Of a DNA stretch of 64,000 nt, positions 33,305 through 43,031 are shown piece by piece. A program made the translations under genes and the position numbers. Every line of letters begins with the position of its first letter. Positions within the stretch are counted from its first letter, which is position 1. The notes under the pieces are model-generated. The model did not search any database. It was given only the letters and a program-made list of their open reading frames with translations, and was not told where the DNA came from. The stretch is from Maritalea mobilis (GTDB taxonomy: Bacteria; Pseudomonadota; Alphaproteobacteria; Rhizobiales; Devosiaceae): NCBI RefSeq assembly GCF_004363175.1, contig NZ_SNYR01000003.1:272193-336192 (forward strand), read 5' to 3'.

Positions 33305-34536
33305 AGCGGCAAGCCTTTTAGTAGGCGCAAATCATCATTGGCCGCGGCGGCGTGGCCGATAAAGGCTTTTTTCAAAAACGGCGCCCGATCCACCAGCCCA
33401 AGACCAACATCGCGCATGACGCGCACCAAGGGTTGGTCATTTGAAAACAGAATATTGAGCGCATCGGTCGCCAATGCCATCAAGCCCGTATCGAAACGAC
33501 GCAATTTTTGATAGCGATCCAAAACGTCTACGCCGCCCAAATCTTCGCCATGGCGTGCAGCTTCCACCAGCACTTCCGCTAAGGCGGCCACATCTTTCAG
33601 CCCCAAATTCATGCCCTGCCCCGCAATCGGATGCACCACATGGGCCGCATCACCAATCAAAGCCAACCGATCACCGACAAATTCTTTGGCAATTTGAAGC
33701 CGCAAGGGGAAAGCCTGTACCGGCGCCAAAATGCTCACCTTGCCAAGGCTCGACCCCATTTTGCGTTCAACTTCGCGGGCTAGTTCCTCTTCCGGCATCG
33801 CCAGAATGTCAGGCACCAATTTGGTTTTCTCTGACCAAACCAAGCTCGACCGCTTGTTGGGCAATGGCAAACTGGCAAAAGGGCCGTGTGGCAGAAAATG
33901 CTCGTAAGCCACATTTTTGTGGTCAAGCTCATGCTCGATGGTGGTCACAATGCCAGATTGACCATAATCATGACCGGTGGTTTCAATGCCCGCCATCTGC
34001 CGCAATGCGGACCGCGCGCCATCGGCAGCAACCACCAGCGCCGCATGAACAATCAATCCGCTTTCAAAATGAACGATGGAATGAGCGCCGCCTTGCTCAA
34101 TTTTTGTGACCTTGTCTGGCGCAATAATCTCCAAATCAAATGCATTCAACTTTCCCATCAAAGCACCGATTGTGGTTTTGTTGGGCACCATATGCGCAAA
34201 TGGCCGACCGGGCTGCACATCGCCTTCGAACCGCAAAAATAGCGGGCGGGTTAAATCCTTGTCCGAACTGTCGGTAATATTCATGCCATCAATGGGGCTG
34301 GCATCAGGCAACATATCGGCCCAAACGCCTAGCGCCTCAAAAACCGATGTTACGCCCAAAGCCAATGCTGAAGCGCGGCCATCTTTTTCTGGCACTTCAA
34401 TTTTGCGCACATCATTCAGGCCAACTTTCAATTCCGGCATGGCCTGCTTCAACGCCAGCGCCAGCGTAAGCCCGGCTGGTCCCGCCCCTACAATCAAAAT
34501 ATCCAGCTTTTTTGCTTCTGATTTTGCTCGCGCCAT
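33301..34536 (-). CDS. ubiH: UbiH/UbiF/VisC family FAD-dependent hydroxylase
   Basis: This 411-residue flavoprotein monooxygenase belongs to the ubiquinone hydroxylase family. The N-terminal LDILIVGAGPAGLTLALALK (residues 11-30) binds FAD, and the second signature is LIGDAAHVVHPIAGQGMNLG at about 297-316. It probably hydroxylates the ubiquinone ring in the membrane-associated Ubi complex. Alphaproteobacterial family members (UbiH, UbiL, UbiM) differ in regiospecificity, so the symbol is approximate. ATG 34536 was chosen; a frame to 34647 adds 37 unlikely residues. It is convergent with the Trm112 gene. Confidence 0.88.
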   Translation of the reverse strand: MARAKSEAKKLDILIVGAGPAGLTLALALKQAMPELKVGLNDVRKIEVPEKDGRASALALGVTSVFEALGVWADMLPDASPIDGMNITDSSDKDLTRPLFLRFEGDVQPGRPFAHMVPNKTTIGALMGKLNAFDLEIIAPDKVTKIEQGGAHSIVHFESGLIVHAALVVAADGARSALRQMAGIETTGHDYGQSGIVTTIEHELDHKNVAYEHFLPHGPFASLPLPNKRSSLVWSEKTKLVPDILAMPEEELAREVERKMGSSLGKVSILAPVQAFPLRLQIAKEFVGDRLALIGDAAHVVHPIAGQGMNLGLKDVAALAEVLVEAARHGEDLGGVDVLDRYQKLRRFDTGLMALATDALNILFSNDQPLVRVMRDVGLGLVDRAPFLKKAFIGHAAAANDDLRLLKGLPL

Positions 34537-34640
34537 GATGCACCTATTGATTTGACTGAGCCGCACTTTGGACCCAAGCCAAAATAAAAACAAGTTCCGC
34601 CTTGTCGCAGCAGGTGAATCTTTAGGCACACATTCGATTC

Positions 34641-34657
34641 TGCACATTTATTGTGCA
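34641..34657. promoter_or_regulatory. NtrC-type enhancer site upstream of glnK
   Basis: TGCACA-N5-TGTGCA is a perfect inverted repeat close to the NtrC consensus TGCACC-N5-GGTGCA. It lies 102 bp upstream of the sigma-54 -24 element, a normal enhancer distance. Confidence 0.65.
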
Positions 34658-34742
34658 TGTAAAATAAGCCGCCCATAAATTGATCGTCAGACAACTTATG
34701 GAAAATCCCTAAAAATCAATATCTTATCTCGACACAAAAAAC

Positions 34743-34758
34743 TGGCACGCATTTTGAA
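34743..34758 (+). promoter_or_regulatory. Sigma-54 (RpoN) promoter of glnK-amtB
   Basis: TGGCAC (-24 box) and TTGAA (-12 box) are separated by 5 bp, the fixed spacing of RpoN promoters. The -12 box has GA where GC is usual. It lies 53 bp upstream of the glnK ATG. Confidence 0.75.
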
Positions 34759-34811
34759 TCTTATGACGGTGACCATTGCCCCGCCGGGCAATCAACCAAG
34801 AGGAACCGATC

Positions 34812-35150
34812 ATGAAACTGATAAGTGCCATAATCAAACCGTCCCGTCTTGAAGATGTACGCACCGCACTCAGCGAAAAAGACATTCACGGCATGACCGT
34901 GGCTGAAGTGCGTGGCTATGGGCGGCAAAAAGGACATACCGAGATTTACCGTGGCGCCGAATATGCGGTGAACTTCATGCCCAAACTCAAGCTCGACATT
35001 GCGGTTTCAGATGAACAAAGCAGCGATGTGGTGGAAACCATCGCCAATGCTGCCCGCTCTGGCCGCATCGGTGACGGCAAAATCTTTGTGCTGAATCTCG
35101 AAGACGCAATGCGCATTCGCACCAGCGAAACCGGCGTTGAAGCGCTCTAA
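34812..35150 (+). CDS. glnK: Nitrogen regulatory protein P-II (GlnK)
   Basis: This 112-residue PII protein senses ATP/ADP, 2-oxoglutarate and glutamine status. The uridylylated tyrosine is Tyr51 in the T-loop (TEIYRGAEYAV). The nucleotide-binding regions GRIGDGKIFVLNLEDAMRIR and the N-terminal AIIKPSRLEDVRTAL are typical. It starts at ATG 34812 with AGAGGA upstream. Cotranscribed with amtB, it would plug the AmtB channel under ammonium excess. The RpoN promoter and NtrC site upstream support the GlnK subtype rather than GlnB. Confidence 0.95.
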   Translation: MKLISAIIKPSRLEDVRTALSEKDIHGMTVAEVRGYGRQKGHTEIYRGAEYAVNFMPKLKLDIAVSDEQSSDVVETIANAARSGRIGDGKIFVLNLEDAMRIRTSETGVEAL

Positions 35151-35176
35151 CTCAAAAAAAGATGCTGGAGAAAAAA

Positions 35177-36481
35177 ATGAACAGCTTACTCTCAAATCGC
35201 GTGCTTAAAACTGCACCCCTTGTGGCGCTGGGCTTGTTGCTGCCCACCGCAGCCCAAGCGCAAGACGCCGCCCCCACCCCTGAATATGCCATGATCTTCA
35301 ACACGCTTTTGTTTTTGATCGGTGGCTTCCTCGTTATGTGGATGGCCGCAGGCTTTGCCATGCTGGAAATGGGGTTGGTCCGCTCCAAAAACGTCTCCAT
35401 GCAAGGCCTTAAAAACATCGCGCTATATTCCATCGCTGGCATCATGTTTTGGCTAACCGGCTATAATTTGATGTACACAGGCGTTGATGGCGGTTTCATC
35501 GGCTCTTTCGGCCCCTATGATTTCCCCGCCCCTGGCGCAGACGATCACAGCGCTGGCTATTCCGTGGCCTCTGACTGGTTTTTCCAAATGGTCTTTTGTG
35601 CCACCACAGCGTCCATCGTTTCAGGCACTATGGCCGAGCGGATTAAATTTTGGCCGTTCCTAATTTTCACCGCCATTTTGACCGGTATTCTCTACCCGAT
35701 CACAGGCTCTTGGCAGTGGGGTGCTGGCTGGTTAGCTGGCATGGGTTTCGCAGACTTTGCGGGTTCAACTCTCGTACACTCCGTGGGTGGCTGGGCGGCC
35801 TTGGCGGGCGCAATTATCCTCGGCGCACGTAAAGGTCGCTATGGTCCAAACGGCCACATCACACCAATGCCAGGTTCGTCCATTCCATTGGCAACCTTGG
35901 GCATGTTTATCCTGTGGCTCGGCTGGTTCGGCTTTAACGGTGCATCTCAGTTGGCCCTGGGCACCATTGCCGACGCAGGTGACGTGTCACGCATCTTCGT
36001 TAACACAAACCTAGCCGCAGCCGCAGGTGCGATTGCCACCATCGTTTTGATGCAACTGATTTATAAAAAGATCGACGTGACCATGGTGATCAACGGCGCA
36101 CTGGCTGGTCTCGTGTCCATCACCGCTGAGCCTTTGGCCCCAAGCGTGCCACTTGCTCTGTTCATCGGCGCCGCTGGCGGCGTGATCGTTGTGTTCGCCG
36201 TGCCACTACTCGACAAACTGAAAATTGACGATGTGGTTGGCGCGATCCCCGTGCACTTGCTCGCCGGCATTTGGGGTACGTTGGTAACCCCACTTAGCGG
36301 CTCAGGCAATTTCGGCGTTCAGCTTGTGGGCATTCTCGCCATCGGCGCTTTCACCCTTGTGGCCTCAACTTTGGTGTGGATGGCCCTCAAAGTCACCATG
36401 GGCATCCGTGTGGATGAAGAAACTGAATCTTTGGGACTGGATAAAGCTGAAGTTGGGGTTGAGGCTTACCCCGAATTCTAA
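35177..36481 (+). CDS. amtB: Ammonium transporter AmtB
   Basis: This 434-residue protein has an N-terminal signal peptide (LVALGLLLPTAAQAQ) and 11 membrane helices, forming the trimeric ammonium channel. Twin-histidine and gate regions are in GSTLVHSVGGWAALAGAIIL (about residues 198-217) and IPVHLLAGIWGTL; LGWFGFNGASQ and DDVVGAIPVH are also conserved. It follows glnK by 26 bp and is co-regulated with it under nitrogen limitation. GGAG is 8 nt before ATG 35177; an in-frame ATG at 35162 is less likely. Confidence 0.97.
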   Translation: MNSLLSNRVLKTAPLVALGLLLPTAAQAQDAAPTPEYAMIFNTLLFLIGGFLVMWMAAGFAMLEMGLVRSKNVSMQGLKNIALYSIAGIMFWLTGYNLMYTGVDGGFIGSFGPYDFPAPGADDHSAGYSVASDWFFQMVFCATTASIVSGTMAERIKFWPFLIFTAILTGILYPITGSWQWGAGWLAGMGFADFAGSTLVHSVGGWAALAGAIILGARKGRYGPNGHITPMPGSSIPLATLGMFILWLGWFGFNGASQLALGTIADAGDVSRIFVNTNLAAAAGAIATIVLMQLIYKKIDVTMVINGALAGLVSITAEPLAPSVPLALFIGAAGGVIVVFAVPLLDKLKIDDVVGAIPVHLLAGIWGTLVTPLSGSGNFGVQLVGILAIGAFTLVASTLVWMALKVTMGIRVDEETESLGLDKAEVGVEAYPEF

Positions 36482-36508
36482 CAAAACAACAAATAACCAG
36501 ATCCCAAG

Positions 36509-36536
36509 GCCCGGCCATTTTTGGCCGGGCTTTTTT
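36509..36536 (+). terminator. Intrinsic terminator of glnK-amtB
   Basis: A perfect stem GCCCGGCCA/TGGCCGGGC with loop TTTT is followed by TTTTTT. Confidence 0.92.
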
Positions 36537-36644
36537 ATGTGCACTGCTCAACCGTTTTTTCGCCCAAAATTAGGGCCAAATTAACTATAGCATTTTAGCT
36601 TTATCGTTTGAGTAACTGCGTTAAAAGAGATCTGTTGAAGCCGC

Positions 36645-39287
36645 ATGCCAACGTCAACTGCCATTGAAAAACAAGAAAAACGCGACACGGCCATCGCCGT
36701 GAAAATCCCCTTGCGCCTTATGGGGATCCTATCGCTGTGCGCCTTGGCGCTCGTCTTTTTGGCCCTCATGTCTTGGTCTGTAAATGATCCAAGCCTGAGC
36801 TTTGCCAGCGATTCGCCTGTTTCCAATTGGCTTGGCTTCCCCGGCGCGGTGATCGCCGATATTGGATTTCAGTTTTTCGGCCTCGGCATTTTGGCGCTCA
36901 TGGTCCCACCTGTTTTGTGGTCCATGAAAATGATCAAACGCAAATTGCCAACCCACATGGCGTTGCGCAGCCTTTTGTGGCTGATCGCCTCCATGTTGAT
37001 TTGCGGCATGTTGGCCTTTTTCAGCGCGCCAACAACGTGGCCCCTGCCCTCCGGTTTGGGTGGCATTATCGGTTTGGGCTTTTCAGCCATGGCCAGCTTT
37101 GTGGCTGGCGATGTGGTGGTGCAGCAAGCCGGTTGGCTCTTCGCATTGATTCTGTTCACCCCCGCCGCAGTTTCGTTCTGGCTGGCTGTGCGGTCTATCG
37201 ATCCATTTGCGATCCACGAACCGCAAAAGAGCAAGCAAAAAGATTCGCCTAAATCCGTCAGCATGGCCATCCTGTCTGCCATCGGAAATTTGGGCGCCAT
37301 CACACTTGGCGCCATCACCCACTCGATCTTTTCTGCCAGCATTGCGCTGAAAAAAGCGCGGGCACGGCAACAGGAAAAACGCGCTCATCACAATGATTCA
37401 CGTGAAAACATTGAGCCTGTTTTGGACAATGGTCCCACCCCGCAGCCTCAGCCTCAACCTTACACCGCGCAAACACACGCAGCGCCAACAAATGCTCCGC
37501 GCATCGAACCTCGCTTTGATGATGACATGGCGCGCAATGCCCAAAGCTATGTTGAAGGCAATGCAAGCGTTGATTTTGCCGAAGACTATATTGATTACCC
37601 AGAATTTGATGACGAGCCAGCGGAACCTCAGATGGCCGGCGCCCAGCCGCCAACTGCACAACCTGCCGCCGAGCCAACTGCCGCCATTGCCAAGCCTCGG
37701 GTAACCGCGCCTGCGCCACGCCCCGCTCCTGGCCGTCGTGTCATCCAAGAAGCACAAACATCATTGCTGCATGATGATGGCTTTGAATTGCCGGAACTGT
37801 CTTACTTGGCAGATGTGCCCAACACCGGCACTGCAAAAGAACATATGCCAGAGACACTCGAAGAAAATGCGCGTCGCCTAGAAGGCGTTCTGGAAGATTT
37901 TGGTGTGAAAGGCGACATCATCAATGTGCGCCCCGGCCCGGTTGTCACCCTTTATGAATTGGAACCTGCCCCCGGCATTAAATCCTCTCGCGTCATCGGA
38001 CTGGCAGACGATATTGCCCGCTCAATGAGCGCCATTTCTGCACGGGTTGCCGTGGTACCTGGCCGCAACGCTATCGGCATTGAACTGCCAAACGAAAATC
38101 GCGAAACTGTTTATCTGCGCGAACTGCTCGCCTCACAAGATTTTGAAAAAGTGAAAGGTAAGCTGCCACTTTGCTTGGGCAAAACCATTGGCGGCGAACC
38201 CATCATCGCTGATTTGGCGCGCATGCCCCACTTGCTGATCGCGGGGACAACTGGTTCCGGTAAGTCGGTGGCGGTAAACACCTTCATTCTGTCATTGCTT
38301 TATCGTTGGACGCCTGAGCAATGTCGCTTGATCATGATCGATCCAAAGATGCTCGAACTCTCGATCTATGACGGCATCCCCCATTTGCTGACACCTGTGG
38401 TGACCGATCCGGCCAAAGCCGTGACTGCACTCAAATGGGCAGTCCGCGAAATGGAAGACCGCTACAAAAAAATGTCCAAAGTCGGCGTGCGGAACATTGA
38501 CGGCTTCAACCAGCGCGTGGCCGAAGCCAAGAAAAAAGGCGAAGTCATCACCCGTACGGTACAGACCGGATTTGACCGTGAAACTGGCGAAGCCATTTTT
38601 GAGAGCGAAGAGTTTGATCTCGAGCCACTCCCCTTCATCGTGGTGATCGTTGATGAGATGGCCGATCTGATGATGGTCGCGGGTAAAGATATTGAAGGCG
38701 CCATCCAGCGCCTCGCGCAAATGGCGCGTGCCGCGGGCATCCATTTGATCATGGCCACACAACGTCCATCGGTTGACGTGATCACTGGCACGATTAAAGC
38801 CAACTTCCCAACCCGGATTTCATTCCAGGTCACCTCAAAAATCGACAGCCGCACCATTTTGGGCGAGCAAGGGGCGGAACAATTGCTCGGCATGGGCGAT
38901 ATGCTTTACATGGCTGGAGGCGGTCGGACCCGTCGCTTGCACGGTCCATTTGTGGCCGACGGCGAAGTTGAAGCCATTGTGCAACATTTGAAGGCACAAG
39001 GCGCACCAGAATATTTGGAAAATGTTACCGAAGAAGTCGAAGAAGAAGGCGGCATCGGCGGCACATCCAATCTCGGCAATTCAGGTGACGAGCTTTACGA
39101 CAAGGCAGTCAATATTGTTCTGGCCGACCGCAAAGCCTCCACCAGCTATATCCAGCGGCGGCTTTCCATCGGCTATAACCGTGCGGCCACGTTGATCGAA
39201 CGTATGGAAGAAGAAGGGGTCATCTCCCCAGCCAACCACGCTGGCAAGCGTGAGGTTTTGGTAGGGGATGATGAATCTGCCCTTTAA
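36645..39287 (+). CDS. ftsK: DNA translocase FtsK
   Basis: This 880-residue divisome ATPase pumps chromosome dimers toward dif at the septum. Four membrane helices lie in the first ~180 residues, followed by a Pro/Ala-rich linker (about 230-390). The motor has Walker [14 protein letters not shown] (about 532-544), Walker [15 protein letters not shown], and the RecA-like motif [20 protein letters not shown]. The C-terminal gamma domain (winged helix reading KOPS) ends with [20 protein letters not shown]. lolA follows 90 bp downstream. Confidence 0.96.
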   Translation: MPTSTAIEKQEKRDTAIAVKIPLRLMGILSLCALALVFLALMSWSVNDPSLSFASDSPVSNWLGFPGAVIADIGFQFFGLGILALMVPPVLWSMKMIKRKLPTHMALRSLLWLIASMLICGMLAFFSAPTTWPLPSGLGGIIGLGFSAMASFVAGDVVVQQAGWLFALILFTPAAVSFWLAVRSIDPFAIHEPQKSKQKDSPKSVSMAILSAIGNLGAITLGAITHSIFSASIALKKARARQQEKRAHHNDSRENIEPVLDNGPTPQPQPQPYTAQTHAAPTNAPRIEPRFDDDMARNAQSYVEGNASVDFAEDYIDYPEFDDEPAEPQMAGAQPPTAQPAAEPTAAIAKPRVTAPAPRPAPGRRVIQEAQTSLLHDDGFELPELSYLADVPNTGTAKEHMPETLEENARRLEGVLEDFGVKGDIINVRPGPVVTLYELEPAPGIKSSRVIGLADDIARSMSAISARVAVVPGRNAIGIELPNENRETVYLRELLASQDFEKVKGKLPLCLGKTIGGEPIIADLARMPHLLIAGTTGSGKSVAVNTFILSLLYRWTPEQCRLIMIDPKMLELSIYDGIPHLLTPVVTDPAKAVTALKWAVREMEDRYKKMSKVGVRNIDGFNQRVAEAKKKGEVITRTVQTGFDRETGEAIFESEEFDLEPLPFIVVIVDEMADLMMVAGKDIEGAIQRLAQMARAAGIHLIMATQRPSVDVITGTIKANFPTRISFQVTSKIDSRTILGEQGAEQLLGMGDMLYMAGGGRTRRLHGPFVADGEVEAIVQHLKAQGAPEYLENVTEEVEEEGGIGGTSNLGNSGDELYDKAVNIVLADRKASTSYIQRRLSIGYNRAATLIERMEEEGVISPANHAGKREVLVGDDESAL

Positions 39288-39377
39288 AGGCTACACTATC
39301 ACCACCATATGCTCATCTGTTTGCCACATTCACCGCTCATGATGCGCACAAACAAATGTGCGACAAAGGACAGCTTT

Positions 39378-40001
39378 ATGCGTTTTTTCAAGCTTAGCTT
39401 CGCCGCGCTGCTTTTCTCATTCAGCGCCATTTTTTCTGCTCACGCTCTTGATCGTCAATTGACCCAAGAGGAAGTGGACATCATCAACGACATCAGCGCG
39501 CACCATTCTGCCATCGAGCAAATGGCGGGCCGCTTCATCCAATTGGATAGCGCAGGTAATCGGGCCGAAGGTATTTTTTACATTAGCCGCCCAGAAAAAG
39601 TGCGCTTCAAATATGCGCCGCCATCACGCGAAGAAGTGGTATCGGTTGGCCGCGGCTTTTATGTTTTGGACCGCAAAGAAAAAACCAAATACGCCTACCC
39701 ACAACACCGGGTGCCGCTTCGTCAATTTCTGTCAGATAACATCAATCTGTTCGAAACAAACATCACGGACGTGACGAAAACGGAAGAGATGATTGCCGTT
39801 TCTGTCTCTGACGACACACCAATCGGGCTGGTTTCAGTCACCATGATTTTTGATTTGGCCACCAAAGAGCTCAATCAGTGGACATTGACCGAACCCAATG
39901 GCAGTGAAGTGACATTCTCAATTTACGACACAACCACAGACATCGATATTCCGAAGGCCTACTTCTACATTCCTGCAGATTACAAATCTCGCAGCGAATA
40001 A
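39378..40001 (+). CDS. lolA: Outer-membrane lipoprotein carrier protein LolA
   Basis: This is a periplasmic chaperone that shuttles lipoproteins to the outer membrane. It is 207 residues from ATG 39378 (AAAGGA upstream) with a Sec signal peptide (KLSFAALLFSFSAIFSAHA, cleavage near Leu-Asp-Arg). The beta-half-barrel landmarks MAGRFIQLDSAGNRAEGIFY and SRPEKVRFKYAPPS fit the LolA family. Together with ftsK and xthA it forms the order ftsK-lolA-xthA common in rhizobia. The transcript probably ends at the hairpin at 40026-40088. Confidence 0.9.
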   Translation: MRFFKLSFAALLFSFSAIFSAHALDRQLTQEEVDIINDISAHHSAIEQMAGRFIQLDSAGNRAEGIFYISRPEKVRFKYAPPSREEVVSVGRGFYVLDRKEKTKYAYPQHRVPLRQFLSDNINLFETNITDVTKTEEMIAVSVSDDTPIGLVSVTMIFDLATKELNQWTLTEPNGSEVTFSIYDTTTDIDIPKAYFYIPADYKSRSE

Positions 40002-40025
40002 GGCAGTTTTTAAAAACCGGGTTGC

Positions 40026-40088
40026 TCCCTCGCCCTGATCGGTCATTATGTTCATTCATGATTCGAACGATCGGGCGAGGGATTTTTT
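40026..40088 (+). terminator. Long terminator hairpin that includes the xthA ribosome-binding site
   Basis: TCCCTCGCCC (40026-40035) pairs perfectly with GGGCGAGGGA (40073-40082), extended by GATCG/CGATC inside (T bulge at 40036). T6 (40083-40088) directly abuts the xthA ATG at 40089. GAGGGA, the only Shine-Dalgarno candidate for xthA, lies in the 3' arm. The element may both end lolA transcripts and hide the xthA ribosome-binding site in read-through mRNA. Confidence 0.75.
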
Positions 40089-40892
40089 ATGGCGCTATCA
40101 ATTGCAACTTGGAACATCAATTCCGTAAGACTGCGCCTGCCGCTGGTGCTTGGGTTTTTGGAAAATCACAAGCCTGACATTTTGTGTTTGCAAGAAATCA
40201 AATGCCAAAATGAGCAGTTCCCTGCCAAAGCACTTGCCAAAGCCGGATATGAATTCCAGGCGGTGAATGGTCAGAAAAGCTATCACGGTGTGGCCACCAT
40301 TTCACGCCTTCCAATCGTGGAAGAGCACAAGCGTGAATTCTGCCAAATGGGCGACGCGCGCCATATCTCAGTGAAAGTGGATGCCCACTTCGGTTCGCTC
40401 AATGTACATAACTTTTACATTCCGGCTGGGGGTGACGAACCTGATCCATTGATCAATCCCAAGTTCAAACACAAGCTGGATTTTCTCGACGAGATGGAAA
40501 GCTGGTTCGACGGACCAGAGTTTGACAATGGCCATGTGATCGTTGGCGACTTTAATATTGCCCCACATGAAAATGATGTGTGGTCACATAAGCAATTGCT
40601 AAAAGTGGTCAGCCACACCCCAATCGAAACGGAAAAGCTGGACGCCATTCAAGCCAAACGCGCTTGGGCAGATTTGGTGCGGCAGCATATTCCATATGAC
40701 CAGCGCATCTATTCATGGTGGAGCTATCGCTCAAAAGATTGGTCAGCCTCTGACCGTGGTCGACGCCTTGACCATATTTGGGCGACAAAAGACGTCGCGC
40801 CCTATGCACAAAGAACAGAAGTGTTGCGCGATGCACGCGGTTGGGCACCAAAGCCTTCAGACCACGTGCCCATCATCACCCATTTTGAATAG
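40089..40892 (+). CDS. xthA: Exodeoxyribonuclease III
   Basis: This 267-residue AP endonuclease/3'-5' exonuclease of the ExoIII/EEP superfamily acts in base-excision repair. The catalytic metal residue is Glu36 in LCLQEIKCQ, the Asn/Asp pair is in GDFNIAPHENDVW, and the C-terminal WAPKPSDHVPIITHF carries the catalytic histidine. SYRSKDWSASDRGRRLDHIW is also conserved. Translation starts at ATG 40089 directly after the terminator T-run. It is convergent with the cyclic-nucleotide-binding protein gene, with 1 bp between the stops. Confidence 0.96.
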   Translation: MALSIATWNINSVRLRLPLVLGFLENHKPDILCLQEIKCQNEQFPAKALAKAGYEFQAVNGQKSYHGVATISRLPIVEEHKREFCQMGDARHISVKVDAHFGSLNVHNFYIPAGGDEPDPLINPKFKHKLDFLDEMESWFDGPEFDNGHVIVGDFNIAPHENDVWSHKQLLKVVSHTPIETEKLDAIQAKRAWADLVRQHIPYDQRIYSWWSYRSKDWSASDRGRRLDHIWATKDVAPYAQRTEVLRDARGWAPKPSDHVPIITHFE

Positions 40893-40893
40893 C

Positions 40894-41349
40894 CTAGCCG
40901 CTTTTCAATTTGGCGCGAACTGAGGTGAGGTTTCCCACATAGCGGGAAAGCGACTGCCGAATATGGGCGGACATCATTTCACCCAGCTCGGGATATGTTT
41001 GAATCAGTTTCTTGAAATGTGTACGTGGCACAAAAACCACTTCGCAATCCGTAAGCGCACGCATGCTGGCCCCGCGCGGAGTTTCCGCCAAAAGCGCCAT
41101 ATCACCAATCAGAGCACCGGGCAGATCCACAATGGGGCCCGCATGTTTCGCGCCTTCATGTTCAGTCGCCAAGCGACCAGACACCAAAATGAATGCGCCT
41201 TCGGCCACGTCGCCTTCGGTGATCAAAAGTTCGCCCTCTTTCACCTGACGGAAATCAGAAACAAAAGCCACCAGATTGATCTGGTCTTTGGAGAAGCTCT
41301 GGAAGAAATCAACCTGCCCCAGAACCTCAATCATTTTTTCAAGTGCCAT
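40894..41349 (-). CDS. Cyclic nucleotide-binding domain protein
   Basis: This 151-residue protein consists of a single cNMP-binding (CRP/FNR effector-type) beta-barrel. The phosphate-binding cassette is LPGALIGDMALLAETPRGAS at about residues 75-94. There is no DNA-binding helix-turn-helix; a helical tail (MMSAHIRQSLSRYVGNLTSV) follows. It cannot bind DNA on its own and may act as a sensor or adaptor. It is downstream of the response regulator (29 bp gap), probably in one operon, so a link with that signalling pathway is plausible but unproven. Confidence 0.85.
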   Translation of the reverse strand: MALEKMIEVLGQVDFFQSFSKDQINLVAFVSDFRQVKEGELLITEGDVAEGAFILVSGRLATEHEGAKHAGPIVDLPGALIGDMALLAETPRGASMRALTDCEVVFVPRTHFKKLIQTYPELGEMMSAHIRQSLSRYVGNLTSVRAKLKSG

Positions 41350-41378
41350 GTGCCACGTCCCCCAAAACGCTTCACCAC

Positions 41379-42062
41379 TTATGGGACTAAACGATAGCCC
41401 CCTTCTTCAGTGACAAGCAAGCGGGCATGCGTTGGATCCCGCTCAATTTTTTGCCGCAGCCGATAAATATGGGTTTCCAAAGTATGGGTGGTCACCCGAT
41501 TATTGTAGCCCCAAACTTCTTGAAGCAGCACATCGCGCGACACCGTTTTCGCGCCCTGACGATAGAGAAATTTCAAGATTGAAGTCTCTTTATCGGTCAG
41601 CCGAATTTTTTGATTGTCGTCTGTCTCAAGTGTTTTGGTCGACGGGTGAAAGCGGTATGGCCCGATTGAGAACACCACATCTTCGCTTTGATCATGTTGC
41701 CGCAGCAAGGCACGAACCCGCGCCAGCAAAACAGAAAAGCGGAACGGCTTTGTGACATAATCATTGGCGCCGCTCTCCAAACCCAGAATTTGGTCCGCGT
41801 CACTATCGTGACCAGTGAGCATCAAGATCGGTGACTTCACCCCATCTTGCCGCAAAATTTTCACCGCTTCACGCCCATCCATATCTGGCAGACCCACGTC
41901 CAAAATCAGCAGATCAAAATGTCCCTCTTTGGCCTGCTGCAATGCACCGTTGGCATTTTCAGCTTCCACAATGTCAAACTCGCGATAATGGGCCAATTGC
42001 TCAACCAAGCTTTGGCGCAGTTCCGCTTCATCATCCACGATCAACAAACGGCGTTTATTCAT
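41379..42062 (-). CDS. OmpR-family response regulator
   Basis: This 227-residue protein has a receiver domain with Asp10, Asp11 and phosphoacceptor Asp55 (LLILDVGLPDMDG), followed by Thr/Lys at LTGHDS and TKPFRF. The C-terminal winged helix (about 130-227) includes DKETSILKFLYRQGAKTVSR and YNNRVTTHTLETHIYRLRQK. No cognate histidine kinase is adjacent, so it is an orphan in this window. Its probable operon partner is the cyclic-nucleotide-binding protein. The regulon is not evident. Confidence 0.92.
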   Translation of the reverse strand: MNKRRLLIVDDEAELRQSLVEQLAHYREFDIVEAENANGALQQAKEGHFDLLILDVGLPDMDGREAVKILRQDGVKSPILMLTGHDSDADQILGLESGANDYVTKPFRFSVLLARVRALLRQHDQSEDVVFSIGPYRFHPSTKTLETDDNQKIRLTDKETSILKFLYRQGAKTVSRDVLLQEVWGYNNRVTTHTLETHIYRLRQKIERDPTHARLLVTEEGGYRLVP

Positions 42063-42193
42063 AAGGTCTATCCAAAATTGTTCTGGCCAAACGGCAAATC
42101 ACTAACAGCTCTATCTAACATCATGCGTGTTTCACATGCTCATCACAAGGGCGTTAGCAATTCGTGTAGTTAATGGCCAAAATTATCGCGGGT

Positions 42194-42862
42194 CTAATTA
42201 TAGTCACGCGCCCCAAAAATGGCAGAACCAACCCGCACATAGCTGGCCCCCATTTCGATGGCCGTTTCATAATCAGCACTCATGCCCATAGAAAACTTCT
42301 CAAGGCCAACTGATTTTCCGAGTTCAACCAAACGCGCAAAAAAAGGTGCCGGCGGTTCACCTGCAGGTGGAATGGCCATCAATCCTTGAATGTCGAGACC
42401 AAGATCATCTTGGCAATAGCGCACAAACTCCGCACACTGGTCTGGCGCAATGCCACTCTTTTGCTCTTCCTCACCAATATTGACCTGGATGAAAAGCGGG
42501 ATATTTTTGCCCTGCGCTTCCATCTCCTTTTTGAGATGACGGGCAAGCTTTTCGCGATCAAGCGAGTGGATCACATCAAACAACTCCACCGCATCTTTTG
42601 TCTTGTTGGTTTGCAGCGGCCCGATCAAATGTAACACCAGATCAGGATATTGTGCCCGCAAATCTGGCCACTTGCTCTGCGCTTCCTGCACACGATTTTC
42701 ACCAAAATCACGCTGACCCGCTTCAAGGATCGGCACAATATCTTCCGGCCCATAGGTTTTAGATACGGCGATCAGCTTCGGCGCTTCGCGTTCTGCACCG
42801 TCAAACCGCTTCGCCGCCTGCGCCATATTTGCCCAAACTTGATCCAATTCTTTTGCGCCCAT
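42194..42862 (-). CDS. YggS family pyridoxal phosphate homeostasis protein
   Basis: This 222-residue PLP-binding protein of the alanine-racemase N-terminal barrel fold regulates PLP and amino acid balance. The PLP lysine is Lys35 in LIAVSKTYG, and the phosphate-binding end is GMSADYETAIEMGASYVRVG. RDFGENRVQEAQSKWPDL and LHLIGPLQTNKTKDAV are family hallmarks. It lies between the response regulator and leuS, in reverse orientation to leuS; the 169-bp gap probably has two promoters. Confidence 0.93.
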   Translation of the reverse strand: MGAKELDQVWANMAQAAKRFDGAEREAPKLIAVSKTYGPEDIVPILEAGQRDFGENRVQEAQSKWPDLRAQYPDLVLHLIGPLQTNKTKDAVELFDVIHSLDREKLARHLKKEMEAQGKNIPLFIQVNIGEEEQKSGIAPDQCAEFVRYCQDDLGLDIQGLMAIPPAGEPPAPFFARLVELGKSVGLEKFSMGMSADYETAIEMGASYVRVGSAIFGARDYN

Positions 42863-43031
42863 CTTTTACCTCTTTTTCAATGTCCCTGCCCTATTCTGTC
42901 TCATGCTTTCAAAGACCCAACAAGGACCCATGTTCCTGATGAAAGCTTGACCGACAAGGCAAATTCTGGTGAAGGTCAACGTCAAGGTTTGAACCACAGA
43001 TCAATATTATTCAAGGACAAAAGAAACCGGT

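Noticed and set aside
42863-43031. Leader peptide or T-box upstream of leuS
   Set aside because: No leucine-rich short frame, T-box sequence or terminator hairpin was found in the 169-bp gap.
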